This document shows, piece by piece, positions 15,753-22,728 of a stretch of 22,728 bases of DNA; the first letter of the stretch is position 1, and each line of letters starts with the position of its first letter. The stretch comes from Balneolaceae bacterium (GTDB taxonomy: Bacteria > Bacteroidota > Rhodothermia > Balneolales > Balneolaceae): assembly GCA_007129085.1 (NCBI GenBank), contig SKWF01000171.1, forward strand, positions 1 to 22,728. Direction: 5' to 3'. Position numbers and translations under genes: made by a program. The notes under the pieces are model-generated. The model had not been told where the DNA came from, made no database searches, and saw only the letters and a list, made by a program, of their open reading frames with translations.

Positions 15753-16589
15753 TTATCTATTGGATGATTTCTCTTGTGAAGGTTTAGTGGCTAATGGTGC
15801 GGTTACAAATTTGGTATTTAGTTCTTCATCAAGCGAATAAAAGTCAAAAAGGGTGTCACTTCGCAATCCCAGTCGCAAGGTTTCTAAAGGAATAACGGAT
15901 TGCGGTTTGATGTTGCCAAGATTAACATTAGTGCCAAATTTTTTAATGAACCAAGTCTGTTGATCTTTAGTTGGCGCTTCGAAAATAAGGTTTTTTATGG
16001 AAATTTGATCAGTTATTTCATCAATCAAGCCAGAACGGATTTCTCCATTGGGTCTGAATACCCCAACGGTTCCGCTTTCACGTGCTTCACAAATTACTTT
16101 TTCGGCTCCCGCCTCGAGCTCATTATTAATCATTTTAACCCACTTGTAGGGGGGTATGATGGAGTTAGGATTCTTACTCCCCACCTCCGAAAATACTCTG
16201 AATTCGTTGCTTAACGAGCTGATTATTTGAAGCTTTTTATCTTCTGAAAGCCGAATTGTGCCATCAGAAACTTCAACATAACGGATGTTGTGTTTATGCA
16301 GAATATCTACATATTTGTTTAACTGGTTGCGGAGCACATATGCTTCAAAAAGTGTACCCCCAAAATAAACGGGGATATTATAGTTTTCGTAAACAGAAAG
16401 CTTTTCGTCAAGATTGGGAGTAACATAAGCCGTGCCCCATCCAAGTTTTACAATGTCCACATAACCTGATGCGACTTGGCAAAAATCTTCCGCCTGCCGG
16501 GTGCTGTATCCCGAATCCAGGGCAAGGGTAAGTCCGCAATCCCTGGGTTTTTGTGAGCGGTTAGGCAAATGACTCAAATGAAATGACAT
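15753..16589 (-). CDS. Phosphosulfolactate synthase family protein (ComA-like)
   Basis: This 278-residue TIM-barrel protein belongs to the ComA family (PF02679 type), whose archaeal member adds sulfite to phosphoenolpyruvate to give (2R)-phospho-3-sulfolactate (EC 4.4.1.19), the first step to coenzyme M. Conserved pieces are V-D-I-V-K48-L-G-W-G-T, Y-F-G-G-T-L-F-E82, V-E-V-S-D109-G-T, S-E-V-G-S-K139 and C-E-A-R170-E-S-G, plus F-E-A-P-T-K near residue 205. All the expected polar residues appear present. The C-terminal 25 residues are probably disordered. Coenzyme M is not expected in this organism; sulfolactate or a sulfonolipid precursor such as cysteate is a more likely product, which is my inference. 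It is the first gene of the five-gene unit. Confidence 0.85.
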   Translation of the reverse strand: MSFHLSHLPNRSQKPRDCGLTLALDSGYSTRQAEDFCQVASGYVDIVKLGWGTAYVTPNLDEKLSVYENYNIPVYFGGTLFEAYVLRNQLNKYVDILHKHNIRYVEVSDGTIRLSEDKKLQIISSLSNEFRVFSEVGSKNPNSIIPPYKWVKMINNELEAGAEKVICEARESGTVGVFRPNGEIRSGLIDEITDQISIKNLIFEAPTKDQQTWFIKKFGTNVNLGNIKPQSVIPLETLRLGLRSDTLFDFYSLDEELNTKFVTAPLATKPSQEKSSNR

Positions 16590-16616
16590 TTGTTAAATTA
16601 AATTCAGCAAAAGAAA

Positions 16617-16647
16617 CCAAGATACAAAACCAAGCTTTTGAATAAAA
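16617..16647 (-). promoter_or_regulatory. Possible promoter of the five-gene unit
   Basis: On the minus strand TATCTTGG matches seven of eight positions of TAnnTTTG, and TTTT, 19 bases upstream, matches three of four of the -33 TTTG. It lies in the 75-base gap between malQ and the ComA-like gene and predicts a leader of about 20 bases. No convincing terminator follows malQ, so read-through from glgB-malQ is also possible. Confidence 0.3.
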
Positions 16648-16664
16648 GAATAGATGAAGCTCAA

Positions 16665-18167
16665 TTATTCTTCACCAGGTAACCGGTTCCCCATTTTTAC
16701 AAGATTGTAGATTTTGTCGTTATCTACTCGATCAAGCATATCGGGTGTGTATCTCCATAGCCAGTTATCTCCCACGGTGCCGGGCACATTCATTCGGTGG
16801 GAGGCATCCAGGCTCATAAAATCCTGCAACGGGAAAATAGCTTGGTCTGCTACCGAGAGCATTCCCAGCCGGATCAGATCCCACTCAATTTCGCTGCCAT
16901 CCGATTTGGCATACTCTCTCACCCGATGTTTTTCAATGTCGGGAGCGGAGTTGTACCATCCAATTGAGGTGTCATTATCGTGCGTGCCTGTGTAGGTAAC
17001 GCAGTTCTGCGGATAATTGTGTGGTAAAAAACTATTGGATGAGTCTGAATCGAATGCAAACTGTAAGATTTTCATACCCGGAAAATTAAAGGCATCCCGC
17101 ATTTCTATTACGCCGGGCGTCATCAATCCTAAATCTTCGGCAATAATTGGCAGTTCGCCAAGCTCATCCTTAATGGTGTTAAAAAGTTTGTGGCCGGGAG
17201 CAGAAATCCATTCGCCATTTTCGGCTGTTTTTTCTGATGCATCTACCTGCCAATATTCGTCGAAGCCTCGGAAATGATCTACCCGAATAGCGTCAAACAG
17301 GTTAAACATCTGCCGGAAGCGTTCAACCCACCAAGAGAAGTTATCTTTTTCGAGTGAGCTCCATTTGTATAGAGGATTTCCCCAAAGCTGGCCTGTGGCA
17401 CTGAAGTAATCAGGCGGTACGCCGGCAACCAGCATGCGGTTTCCTTGTTCGTCAACTTCAAAATATTCCGGATGCCCCCAAACATCAGCGCTGTTATGAT
17501 CCACAAAAATGGGAATGTCGCCAATAACACGGATGTTCTTAGTATTGGCATATTCTTTTAGAACATACCACTGCTCAAAGAATTCAAATTGGAGCCATTT
17601 GTGCAGGGCAATGTCGTCGCTAAACTCTTTCTTGGCTTTTTTTAGTGCAGCCGGTTTACGTTGAGCTAAATCTTTATCCCACTGGTTCCATGGCTTGCGG
17701 TCGTTATGTTCCGAGCACGCCATAAAAAGGCAGTAATCATCTAGCCAAAAACTGTTGTCGTTTTCAAACTCCTTTAATCTCTTTTTTTGGTCTCCACTTT
17801 TCTTTTCTGAAAAGCGTTCGAAGGCTTTTTTGTAGAGAGGGTTTTTTCGTTCGTACGACTTTTCGTATTCAGCCTTCGTCTTTATGGGAAGTTCAGCTTC
17901 TTGAACTTCTTCCGGTTTCAAAAACCCTTTTTCAACCAGCAGGTCAAGACTGATTAAATAGTGGTTTCCCGCAAATGCCGAATAACTGGCGTAGGGAGAA
18001 TTCCCGTAACCGGTGGGTGCAAGGGGTAAAACCTGCCAAATGGTTTGACCTGTTTCCGATAAAAAATTGATGAACTCTTTTGCTTCGTTGCCCAAATCGC
18101 CCATTCCGTATTTTGATGGGAAAGAAGTTGGGTGTACAAGGGTGCCGCTCGATCTTGGAAATCTCAT
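16665..18167 (-). CDS. malQ: 4-alpha-glucanotransferase (amylomaltase, GH77)
   Basis: MalQ moves alpha-1,4-glucan segments between maltodextrins (EC 2.4.1.25) in the cytosol. The 500-residue length fits the short bacterial type without extra N-terminal domains. The opening R-S-S-G-T-L-V-H-P-T-S-F-P and the segment W-Q-V-L-P-L-A-P-T-G-Y-G-N-S-P-Y are diagnostic. The catalytic set is complete: nucleophile D297 (R-V-D-H-F-R-G-F), acid/base E344 (I-A-E-D-L-G) and D397 (G-T-H-D-N-D-T). It starts 24 bases after the glgB stop on the same strand, so the two are likely one message and cooperate in glycogen or maltodextrin remodelling. Confidence 0.97.
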   Translation of the reverse strand: MRFPRSSGTLVHPTSFPSKYGMGDLGNEAKEFINFLSETGQTIWQVLPLAPTGYGNSPYASYSAFAGNHYLISLDLLVEKGFLKPEEVQEAELPIKTKAEYEKSYERKNPLYKKAFERFSEKKSGDQKKRLKEFENDNSFWLDDYCLFMACSEHNDRKPWNQWDKDLAQRKPAALKKAKKEFSDDIALHKWLQFEFFEQWYVLKEYANTKNIRVIGDIPIFVDHNSADVWGHPEYFEVDEQGNRMLVAGVPPDYFSATGQLWGNPLYKWSSLEKDNFSWWVERFRQMFNLFDAIRVDHFRGFDEYWQVDASEKTAENGEWISAPGHKLFNTIKDELGELPIIAEDLGLMTPGVIEMRDAFNFPGMKILQFAFDSDSSNSFLPHNYPQNCVTYTGTHDNDTSIGWYNSAPDIEKHRVREYAKSDGSEIEWDLIRLGMLSVADQAIFPLQDFMSLDASHRMNVPGTVGDNWLWRYTPDMLDRVDNDKIYNLVKMGNRLPGEE

Positions 18168-18191
18168 GTAAACCTTCTGTTGATATATCGT

Positions 18192-20393
18192 TTAAATCGG
18201 TTTTAAAATAACTCCTGCAAGTGGAGGAATCGAAACTGTTATATGAGCCGGTTGGCTGTGCCAATCGCCGGCAACTCCATGAATGTTGGAGGGTCCTGCA
18301 TTGCTCCCCCCGTAAAATGATGAATCACTATTTAATACCACTTCGTATTCACATGCCTTCGGGACTCCAATTTTATATTCGGAGTGTACAGCAGGCGTAA
18401 AGTTTAGAATAAACACAAGGAAATCATCAGGATCTTTACCGCGTCGAATAAACGATACCAAGCTGTTATCCGCATCGCTGATATCAATCCATTCAAATCC
18501 TTCCCAGTTAAAATCTACTTCGTGCATGGCGGGTTGATCTGCATAGACGCCATTCAGATCTTTAACCAGGTTCTGTACCCCTTTATGATTTTCCCACTCC
18601 AACAGATGCCAATCGATGGAGTGCTCTTCAGTCCATTCACTCCACTGCGCAAATTCCGACCCCATAAAAAGCAGTTTTTTGCCGGGATGCCCGTACATGT
18701 ATGTATATAACAGCCGTAAATTAGCAAATTTTTGCCAGTCATCCCCCGGCATTTTTGCAAGCAGTGACTGTTTCATGTGCACAACTTCATCGTGCGAAAG
18801 CGGGAGTAAAAATCGTTCGGTAAAGGCGTAAATCAACGAAAATGTAAGCTGATCCTGATGATACCGCCGGTAAATAGGGTCTTTTTGGATGTATGTTAAT
18901 GTGTCATTCATCCAGCCCATGTTCCATTTTAGATCGAAGCCGAGGCCGCCCGATGAGGTTGGGCGCGATACCCCCTGCCATGATGTAGACTCTTCGGCCA
19001 TGGTAAGTACGCCGGGGTAATATTCGTGTACTACATCATTAAATTTTCGGAGAAAATGGATCGCTTCCAGATTTTCGCGGCCACCATATTGGTTGGGAAT
19101 CCAGTCACCATCATCGCGGGAGTAATCCAGGTAGAGCATGGAGGCAACGGCATCAACCCGAAGCCCGTCGATATGAAATTCATCGAGCCAGTAGATGGCG
19201 TTGGATACCAGGAAGTTCATCACTTCGGTTCGGCCGAAATTGAAAATATTGGTTCCCCAATCTTTGTGCTCGCCCAGTTTGGGATCTTCGTGCTCGTAAA
19301 GTGCAGTTCCATCAAAACGGCGTAACCCATGCTCATCTTTGGTAAAGTGTGCGGGCACCCAGTCTACCAGTACACCAATTCCGGCTTGATGGCATTTGTC
19401 AACAAAATATCGCAGGTCGTCGGGGTTTCCGAAGCGACTGGTGGGTGCAAAATACCCGGTAATTTGGTATCCCCAGGACGGATCGTAGGGGTGCTCGGCG
19501 ATTGGCATCAGTTCGATGTGGGTAAAGCCGAGGTCTGATATATACGGAACGAGTTCATCGGCAAGCTCCCTGTAGTTTAAAAATCCGGGGTCTTCGCCAA
19601 CTTTTCGCTTCCACGATCCGGCGTGGATCTCGTAGATCGACATCGGCTTATCATCCGCCTGAATCTCTTTTCGATTATCAACCCAATCTTGATCTTCCCA
19701 AGTGTAGCTGCTGTCCCACACTTTGGTGGCTGTGCCGGGGCGCAATTCTTGAAATCGTCCGTACGGATCGGCTTTTAAAATCGGGCCATCAGAATGGTCG
19801 GAAATAATTTCGTATTTGTAGAGGTCGCCGGGGGCAATGTGCGGGATAAATATTTCCCAGATTCCCTGGGCCGGGTGAAATCGCATGGCATGCACTCGCC
19901 CATCCCAGTTGTTGAACGGCCCTACAACGCTTACTCGTTTTGCATTTGGAGCCACAACGGTGAAATGAGTTCCGGCTACGCCATCAACCTCTTTGGTGTG
20001 GCTTCCCATCCATTTATATACATGATGGTGATTTCCCTCCCCCCAAAGCTGCAGGTCAAAATCAGACAGGAGCGACCCGAAGCGGTAGGGATCTTCAATT
20101 TCAAACTCGTGCCCGTCGTGATGCTCAACCTGTAGTGTGTAATCAAACCGGTTTTTCCTGCGGCTGAAAAGATGCTCGAAAAGCCCTGAGTCATCAATTT
20201 TTTTCAGCTCAACCGATCTGTCTTTGCCGATTTTAAGGGTGATAGATTTGGCATCAGGTCGAAATGCCCGGAATACAAGCTTTTTCTTACCTTTAACCTC
20301 TATCTGATGAAGGCCAAGCACGGAAAACAGATCTCCATGTGAACCGTTGGATATGGCGTCAATTTCTTCGATTTTAAGCGTCGGGGTTTTCAA
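18192..20393 (-). CDS. glgB: 1,4-alpha-glucan branching enzyme (GH13)
   Basis: GlgB cuts an alpha-1,4 chain and rejoins it through alpha-1,6 bonds (EC 2.4.1.18). The 733-residue length fits the long form, with an N1 domain (about residues 1-105), a CBM48 module (about 120-215, including F-N-N-W-D-G-R) and the GH13 barrel. Catalytic residues are the nucleophile D414 (L-R-V-D-A-V), acid/base E467 (M-A-E-E-S-T) and D535 (L-S-H-D-E-V). The start is a TTG at 20393: upstream in frame there is no ATG or GTG before a stop, and the next internal Met is far inside the domain. A good Bacteroidota-type promoter candidate lies about 28 bases upstream, overlapping the divergent permease promoter. malQ follows after 24 bases. 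Confidence 0.97.
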   Translation of the reverse strand: MKTPTLKIEEIDAISNGSHGDLFSVLGLHQIEVKGKKKLVFRAFRPDAKSITLKIGKDRSVELKKIDDSGLFEHLFSRRKNRFDYTLQVEHHDGHEFEIEDPYRFGSLLSDFDLQLWGEGNHHHVYKWMGSHTKEVDGVAGTHFTVVAPNAKRVSVVGPFNNWDGRVHAMRFHPAQGIWEIFIPHIAPGDLYKYEIISDHSDGPILKADPYGRFQELRPGTATKVWDSSYTWEDQDWVDNRKEIQADDKPMSIYEIHAGSWKRKVGEDPGFLNYRELADELVPYISDLGFTHIELMPIAEHPYDPSWGYQITGYFAPTSRFGNPDDLRYFVDKCHQAGIGVLVDWVPAHFTKDEHGLRRFDGTALYEHEDPKLGEHKDWGTNIFNFGRTEVMNFLVSNAIYWLDEFHIDGLRVDAVASMLYLDYSRDDGDWIPNQYGGRENLEAIHFLRKFNDVVHEYYPGVLTMAEESTSWQGVSRPTSSGGLGFDLKWNMGWMNDTLTYIQKDPIYRRYHQDQLTFSLIYAFTERFLLPLSHDEVVHMKQSLLAKMPGDDWQKFANLRLLYTYMYGHPGKKLLFMGSEFAQWSEWTEEHSIDWHLLEWENHKGVQNLVKDLNGVYADQPAMHEVDFNWEGFEWIDISDADNSLVSFIRRGKDPDDFLVFILNFTPAVHSEYKIGVPKACEYEVVLNSDSSFYGGSNAGPSNIHGVAGDWHSQPAHITVSIPPLAGVILKPI

Positions 20394-20403
20394 GTCTCCG
20401 GAA

Positions 20404-20434
20404 TTTGGTTGAACGGGCGTAAAAGATAATTTTC
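20404..20434 (+). promoter_or_regulatory. Candidate promoter of the LolC/E-like permease gene
   Basis: TTTG at 20404-20407 is followed, after exactly 19 bases, by TAATTTTC (20427-20434), which matches seven of eight positions of TAnnTTTG. The layout is that of the Bacteroidota housekeeping sigma factor. Predicted transcript start is near 20441, giving a leader of about 50 bases. It overlaps the glgB promoter candidate on the other strand. Confidence 0.45.
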
Positions 20435-20452
20435 AAATGATCTCCTTGCAAA
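20421..20452 (-). promoter_or_regulatory. Candidate glgB promoter
   Basis: On the minus strand TTTG (plus 20449-20452) and TATCTTTT (plus 20421-20428) are 20 bases apart; the first is a full match and the second seven of eight to TTTG/TAnnTTTG. Transcription would start near 20414, about 20 bases before the TTG start of glgB. The -7 element shares two bases with that of the divergent permease promoter. Confidence 0.45.
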
Positions 20453-20489
20453 AGGAACTTAATGCTGTGGATAAATACAAGTATAAAGA

Positions 20490-21716
20490 ATGAATGTAGC
20501 TCGTTTTATAGCCGGTAGATATCTTTTTTCAAAAAAACATGTTTCCCTCATTTCGGTGCTTACCGGAATTAGCATTGCGGGAATTACCATCGGTACGGCT
20601 CTTTTAATTGTGGTGCTTTCTGTTTTTAATGGCTTTTATGATGTCATAAGAGGGTTTTTGCTCTCGTTTGATCCCGATATCCGTATTGAGATGGCCGATG
20701 CGACAAACATGAGGTTTAGCCCCGATATGATGGGCGATATTAAGGATCATCCCGAAGTTCTTGAAGTAACCCCGTATATCCAGAGCAAAGCAATGTTGGC
20801 GTTTGATACCGATCGAAATGAAGTGGTGACCGTACGCGGGGTAGAGCGAGGTTCGCATATTCGGCTCACTGAGCTAGAAAATAGTATCACGCGCGGGGTG
20901 TTTGATCTGTCCGTACAAAATAACCGACCGGGATTAGTTATAGGCGAAAGCCTGGGCATGCGGTATGGTATTGAGCTGGAGGATGAAGTGGCTGTGCTGA
21001 GCGCCGTGGGAATGAGGCGCGCCCTCACCCAATTTTCGGCGCCGAGAGTGAGCCGTTTCCAGGTTCGCGGCAACTATTCCATGCAGCAAATTATGGAGGG
21101 CGATGTAATTTACATGGATATGGGAGCTGCACAGCGGCTTTTTAATATGCAGAACGAAATTACGGGGCTGGAGCTGAAGCTGACGGATACCGATCGCGCT
21201 GAGAGTGTGAAAGGTGATCTTCAGCAGCAGATGGGAGATGAGTATAAACTCTCTACATGGTACGATATTCAAAAACCCCTTTATGATGTGATGCAGATCG
21301 AAAAGTGGGGCTCATATTTTATTTTGATGATCATCATTCTGGTGGCGGTTATGAATATTATCGGTTCTATTACGATGATTGTTATCCAAAAGAAAAAAGA
21401 TATCGGCGTGTTGATGTCGATGGGAATGACCCCGAAAGACATCCGGAGTATTTTTCATAAACAGGGATTTTTAATCGGCTTGATTGGGTGCGGATTTGGA
21501 GGGCTTATCGGCGTTCTTTTAGCTCTGGCACAAAAGGAGTTTGGGCTGGTTCAGCTCTCTTCGGCTTTCATTATCGATGCCTATCCAGTGCTCATTAACC
21601 CGTGGGATATCGCCATCATTATTGGAGGTACGATGATTCTCTGCCTGGCGGCAAGCTGGTATCCTGCTCGTCGAGCTTCCCGCGTGGAGCCGGCGGACGC
21701 TGTCCGGAATGAATAA
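20490..21716 (+). CDS. LolC/LolE-like lipoprotein-releasing ABC transporter permease
   Basis: This 408-residue inner-membrane protein has the MacB/FtsX-type layout: a cytosolic start (M-N-V-A-R-F-I-A-G-R-Y-L-F-S-K-K) and one TM helix at about 24-46, a large periplasmic domain (about 50-270), then three TM helices at about 275-300, 327-347 and 373-392. The S-K-K-H-V-S-L-I-S-V-L-T-G-I-S-I-A-G start, the K-K-K-D-I-G-V-L-M-S-M-G coupling segment and the ending A-S-W-Y-P-A-R-R-A-S-R-V-E-P-A-D-A-V-R are typical of LolC/E, which sends lipoproteins toward the outer membrane with the ATPase LolD. No lolD is adjacent. It diverges from glgB, and its stop codon directly abuts the stop of the MurF-type gene. 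Confidence 0.88.
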   Translation: MNVARFIAGRYLFSKKHVSLISVLTGISIAGITIGTALLIVVLSVFNGFYDVIRGFLLSFDPDIRIEMADATNMRFSPDMMGDIKDHPEVLEVTPYIQSKAMLAFDTDRNEVVTVRGVERGSHIRLTELENSITRGVFDLSVQNNRPGLVIGESLGMRYGIELEDEVAVLSAVGMRRALTQFSAPRVSRFQVRGNYSMQQIMEGDVIYMDMGAAQRLFNMQNEITGLELKLTDTDRAESVKGDLQQQMGDEYKLSTWYDIQKPLYDVMQIEKWGSYFILMIIILVAVMNIIGSITMIVIQKKKDIGVLMSMGMTPKDIRSIFHKQGFLIGLIGCGFGGLIGVLLALAQKEFGLVQLSSAFIIDAYPVLINPWDIAIIIGGTMILCLAASWYPARRASRVEPADAVRNE

Positions 21717-22728
21717 CTATTCGTTGTAGCTGTCGGGCAGGTCGTTTTCGTACAGCACAACATCGCCCGGCTTGGCATACTCTTTCAGGATTTCGTTCGC
21801 CTCAAAAAGAGTTTTTGCTACTCGCACATCCATTTCACGGCCATTTTTGTAGCTTAAAATCCCATCATGGATCGGCTCGGTTCGGCTTTGGCCGACAAGT
21901 ATAACAAGGTCCAACTTGGCGCGGGCAATGTGCCCTCCAAATCTCCTGTTTTCCGACTCTTCTTTCTCCCCTAGCTCAATCATGCCTGGTGTGATGATAA
22001 TCCGTCGCCCCGTAGAAAACGACCCTAAAATTTCCACCGCATTTTTTGCCCCTACCGGGTTAGAGTTAAAGGCGTCATCAATAACTGTTAGGTCTCCCTG
22101 TTTTTTCAGTTCCAGCCGATGCTCCACAGGCTCCATGTTTGATGCAGCCACCGCAATGGTCTCAACTCTCATATCAAATTCCCGGGCAACGGCGGCGCTC
22201 AGCAGCAGGTTTTGGACATTGTGAGCCCCCAGAAGTTTTGTTTCGACTGTGGTTGACTGTTCAACAGATCCGTTTTCCGACATCCACTCCATTAAGAAAC
22301 GAGTGCCGTTTTCGTTCACTCTGATATCTTTGGCGCGGAGATTCCCATTTTCACCAACGTACACTTTTTTGATGTCGCTCCGCTCTCTTCCCATCTCCTT
22401 AACAATGGGATCTTCTCCATTTAAAATAAGCGTGCCTCCAGATTTTAACTCTCTTGCCAAAGTCGATTTTTCGCGGGCAACGGCCTCTTGAGATCCGAAT
22501 GTTTCCAGATGGGAAATTCCAACATTTGTAATGACGGAGATATCCGGTTGGGCCAGTTCGCAGAGCTCCTTGATGTTCCCTTCATAGCGAGCTCCCATTT
22601 CGAGGATCAACACTTGGTCGCGGCTGTCGAGATCGTTGTTGATGACTTTGCAGATCCCCATCGGGGTGTTGTAGCTGCCCGGCGTTACGCAGACACGAAA
22701 CCGCTCCTTCAGCAGTGTGTGCATGGCA
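21717..22728 (-). CDS. murF: MurF-type Mur ligase, C-terminal part (5' end outside window)
   Basis: This is the last 336 or so residues of a Mur ligase most like UDP-MurNAc-tripeptide:D-Ala-D-Ala ligase (MurF), which completes the cytosolic peptidoglycan precursor. The frame runs open to the right edge, so about 110 residues including the ATP-binding G-K-T loop lie outside. Visible motifs are T-P-G-S-Y-N-T-P-M-G, L-E-M-G-A, I-T-N-V-G-I-S-H-L-E-T-F-G-S, the lysine-bearing R-E-K-S-T-L, L-L-G-A-H-N-V-Q-N, and D-D-A-F-N-S-N-P at the start of the C-terminal domain. S-Y-N-T-P-M-G differs from the N-L-N-N-x-I-G common in MurF, so a MurF-like paralogue is possible. Its stop lies back to back with the permease stop. 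Confidence 0.85.
   Translation of the reverse strand, partial: AMHTLLKERFRVCVTPGSYNTPMGICKVINNDLDSRDQVLILEMGARYEGNIKELCELAQPDISVITNVGISHLETFGSQEAVAREKSTLARELKSGGTLILNGEDPIVKEMGRERSDIKKVYVGENGNLRAKDIRVNENGTRFLMEWMSENGSVEQSTTVETKLLGAHNVQNLLLSAAVAREFDMRVETIAVAASNMEPVEHRLELKKQGDLTVIDDAFNSNPVGAKNAVEILGSFSTGRRIIITPGMIELGEKEESENRRFGGHIARAKLDLVILVGQSRTEPIHDGILSYKNGREMDVRVAKTLFEANEILKEYAKPGDVVLYENDLPDSYNE

Noticed and set aside
16632..16661. AAGCTT/AAGCTC inverted repeat after malQ as a terminator
   Set aside because: Six pairs with one G-T, an 18-base loop and no proper T-run make it too weak to call.
20443..20456. Small hairpin TCCTT-GCAA-AAGGA upstream of the permease gene
   Set aside because: A five-base stem is expected by chance at this length, no T-run follows, and it overlaps the glgB promoter candidate, so I do not list it as a separate element.
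1..22728. CRISPR arrays, tRNA or rRNA genes, insertion sequences, prophage genes
   Set aside because: I looked through all the gaps and saw no direct-repeat arrays, cloverleaf sequences, transposases or integrases.

Overview
The window looks like chromosomal core sequence from a Gram-negative bacterium of the Bacteroidota/Rhodothermota side of the tree, most likely Balneolota or Rhodothermota. This is an inference. The reasons are: LptB, a LolC/E-type permease and an outer-membrane barrel (a two-membrane cell); a DUF4270-like lipoprotein paired with a short glycogen-synthase-like protein (a pairing I recall mainly from Bacteroidota); promoter-like TTTG/TAnnTTTG elements; and starts that mostly lack a clear Shine-Dalgarno sequence. 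I see no phage, transposon, CRISPR array, tRNA or rRNA. Nearly all of the DNA is coding, with no gene-free stretch over 300 bases.

Layout. 1-1975 (+): the 3' end of argS, then a lipoprotein-type D-aminoacylase-family amidohydrolase. 2148-4918 (-): dnaN, a SAM hydrolase and a class I methyltransferase, read in that order. 5160-9538 (+): a compact run of miaA, purS, a clpS-like gene, purQ, an M42 aminopeptidase, lptB and a rhodanese gene, with overlaps or gaps of a few bases from purS on. 9563-10786 (-): a short rho. 10959-16589 (-): a five-gene unit made of a phosphosulfolactate synthase homologue (ComA family), a stand-alone GT5-like N-domain, a DUF4270-like lipoprotein, an outer-membrane barrel and a secreted TPR protein; it ends at a clear hairpin-plus-U terminator. 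16665-20393 (-): malQ and glgB (glycogen remodelling). 20490-21716 (+): a LolC/E-like permease. 21717-22728 (-): the C-terminal part of a MurF-type ligase, cut by the window edge.

How the genes work together. The plus-strand run mixes tRNA modification, purine synthesis (two of the three FGAM synthetase subunits), protein quality control and LPS transport, typical of a growth-linked operon. The glgB-malQ pair handles branching and disproportionation of alpha-glucans. The most intriguing part is the 11-16.6 kb unit: it joins a cytosolic sugar-transferase-like protein that lacks the nucleotide-sugar motif, a sulfonate-forming enzyme and three exported envelope proteins. I think it is the best candidate here for an uncharacterised envelope-related system. 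Second-tier points are a Rho without its usual N-terminal helical domain, a clpS-like gene inside the purine operon, and overlapping divergent promoter candidates between glgB and the permease gene.
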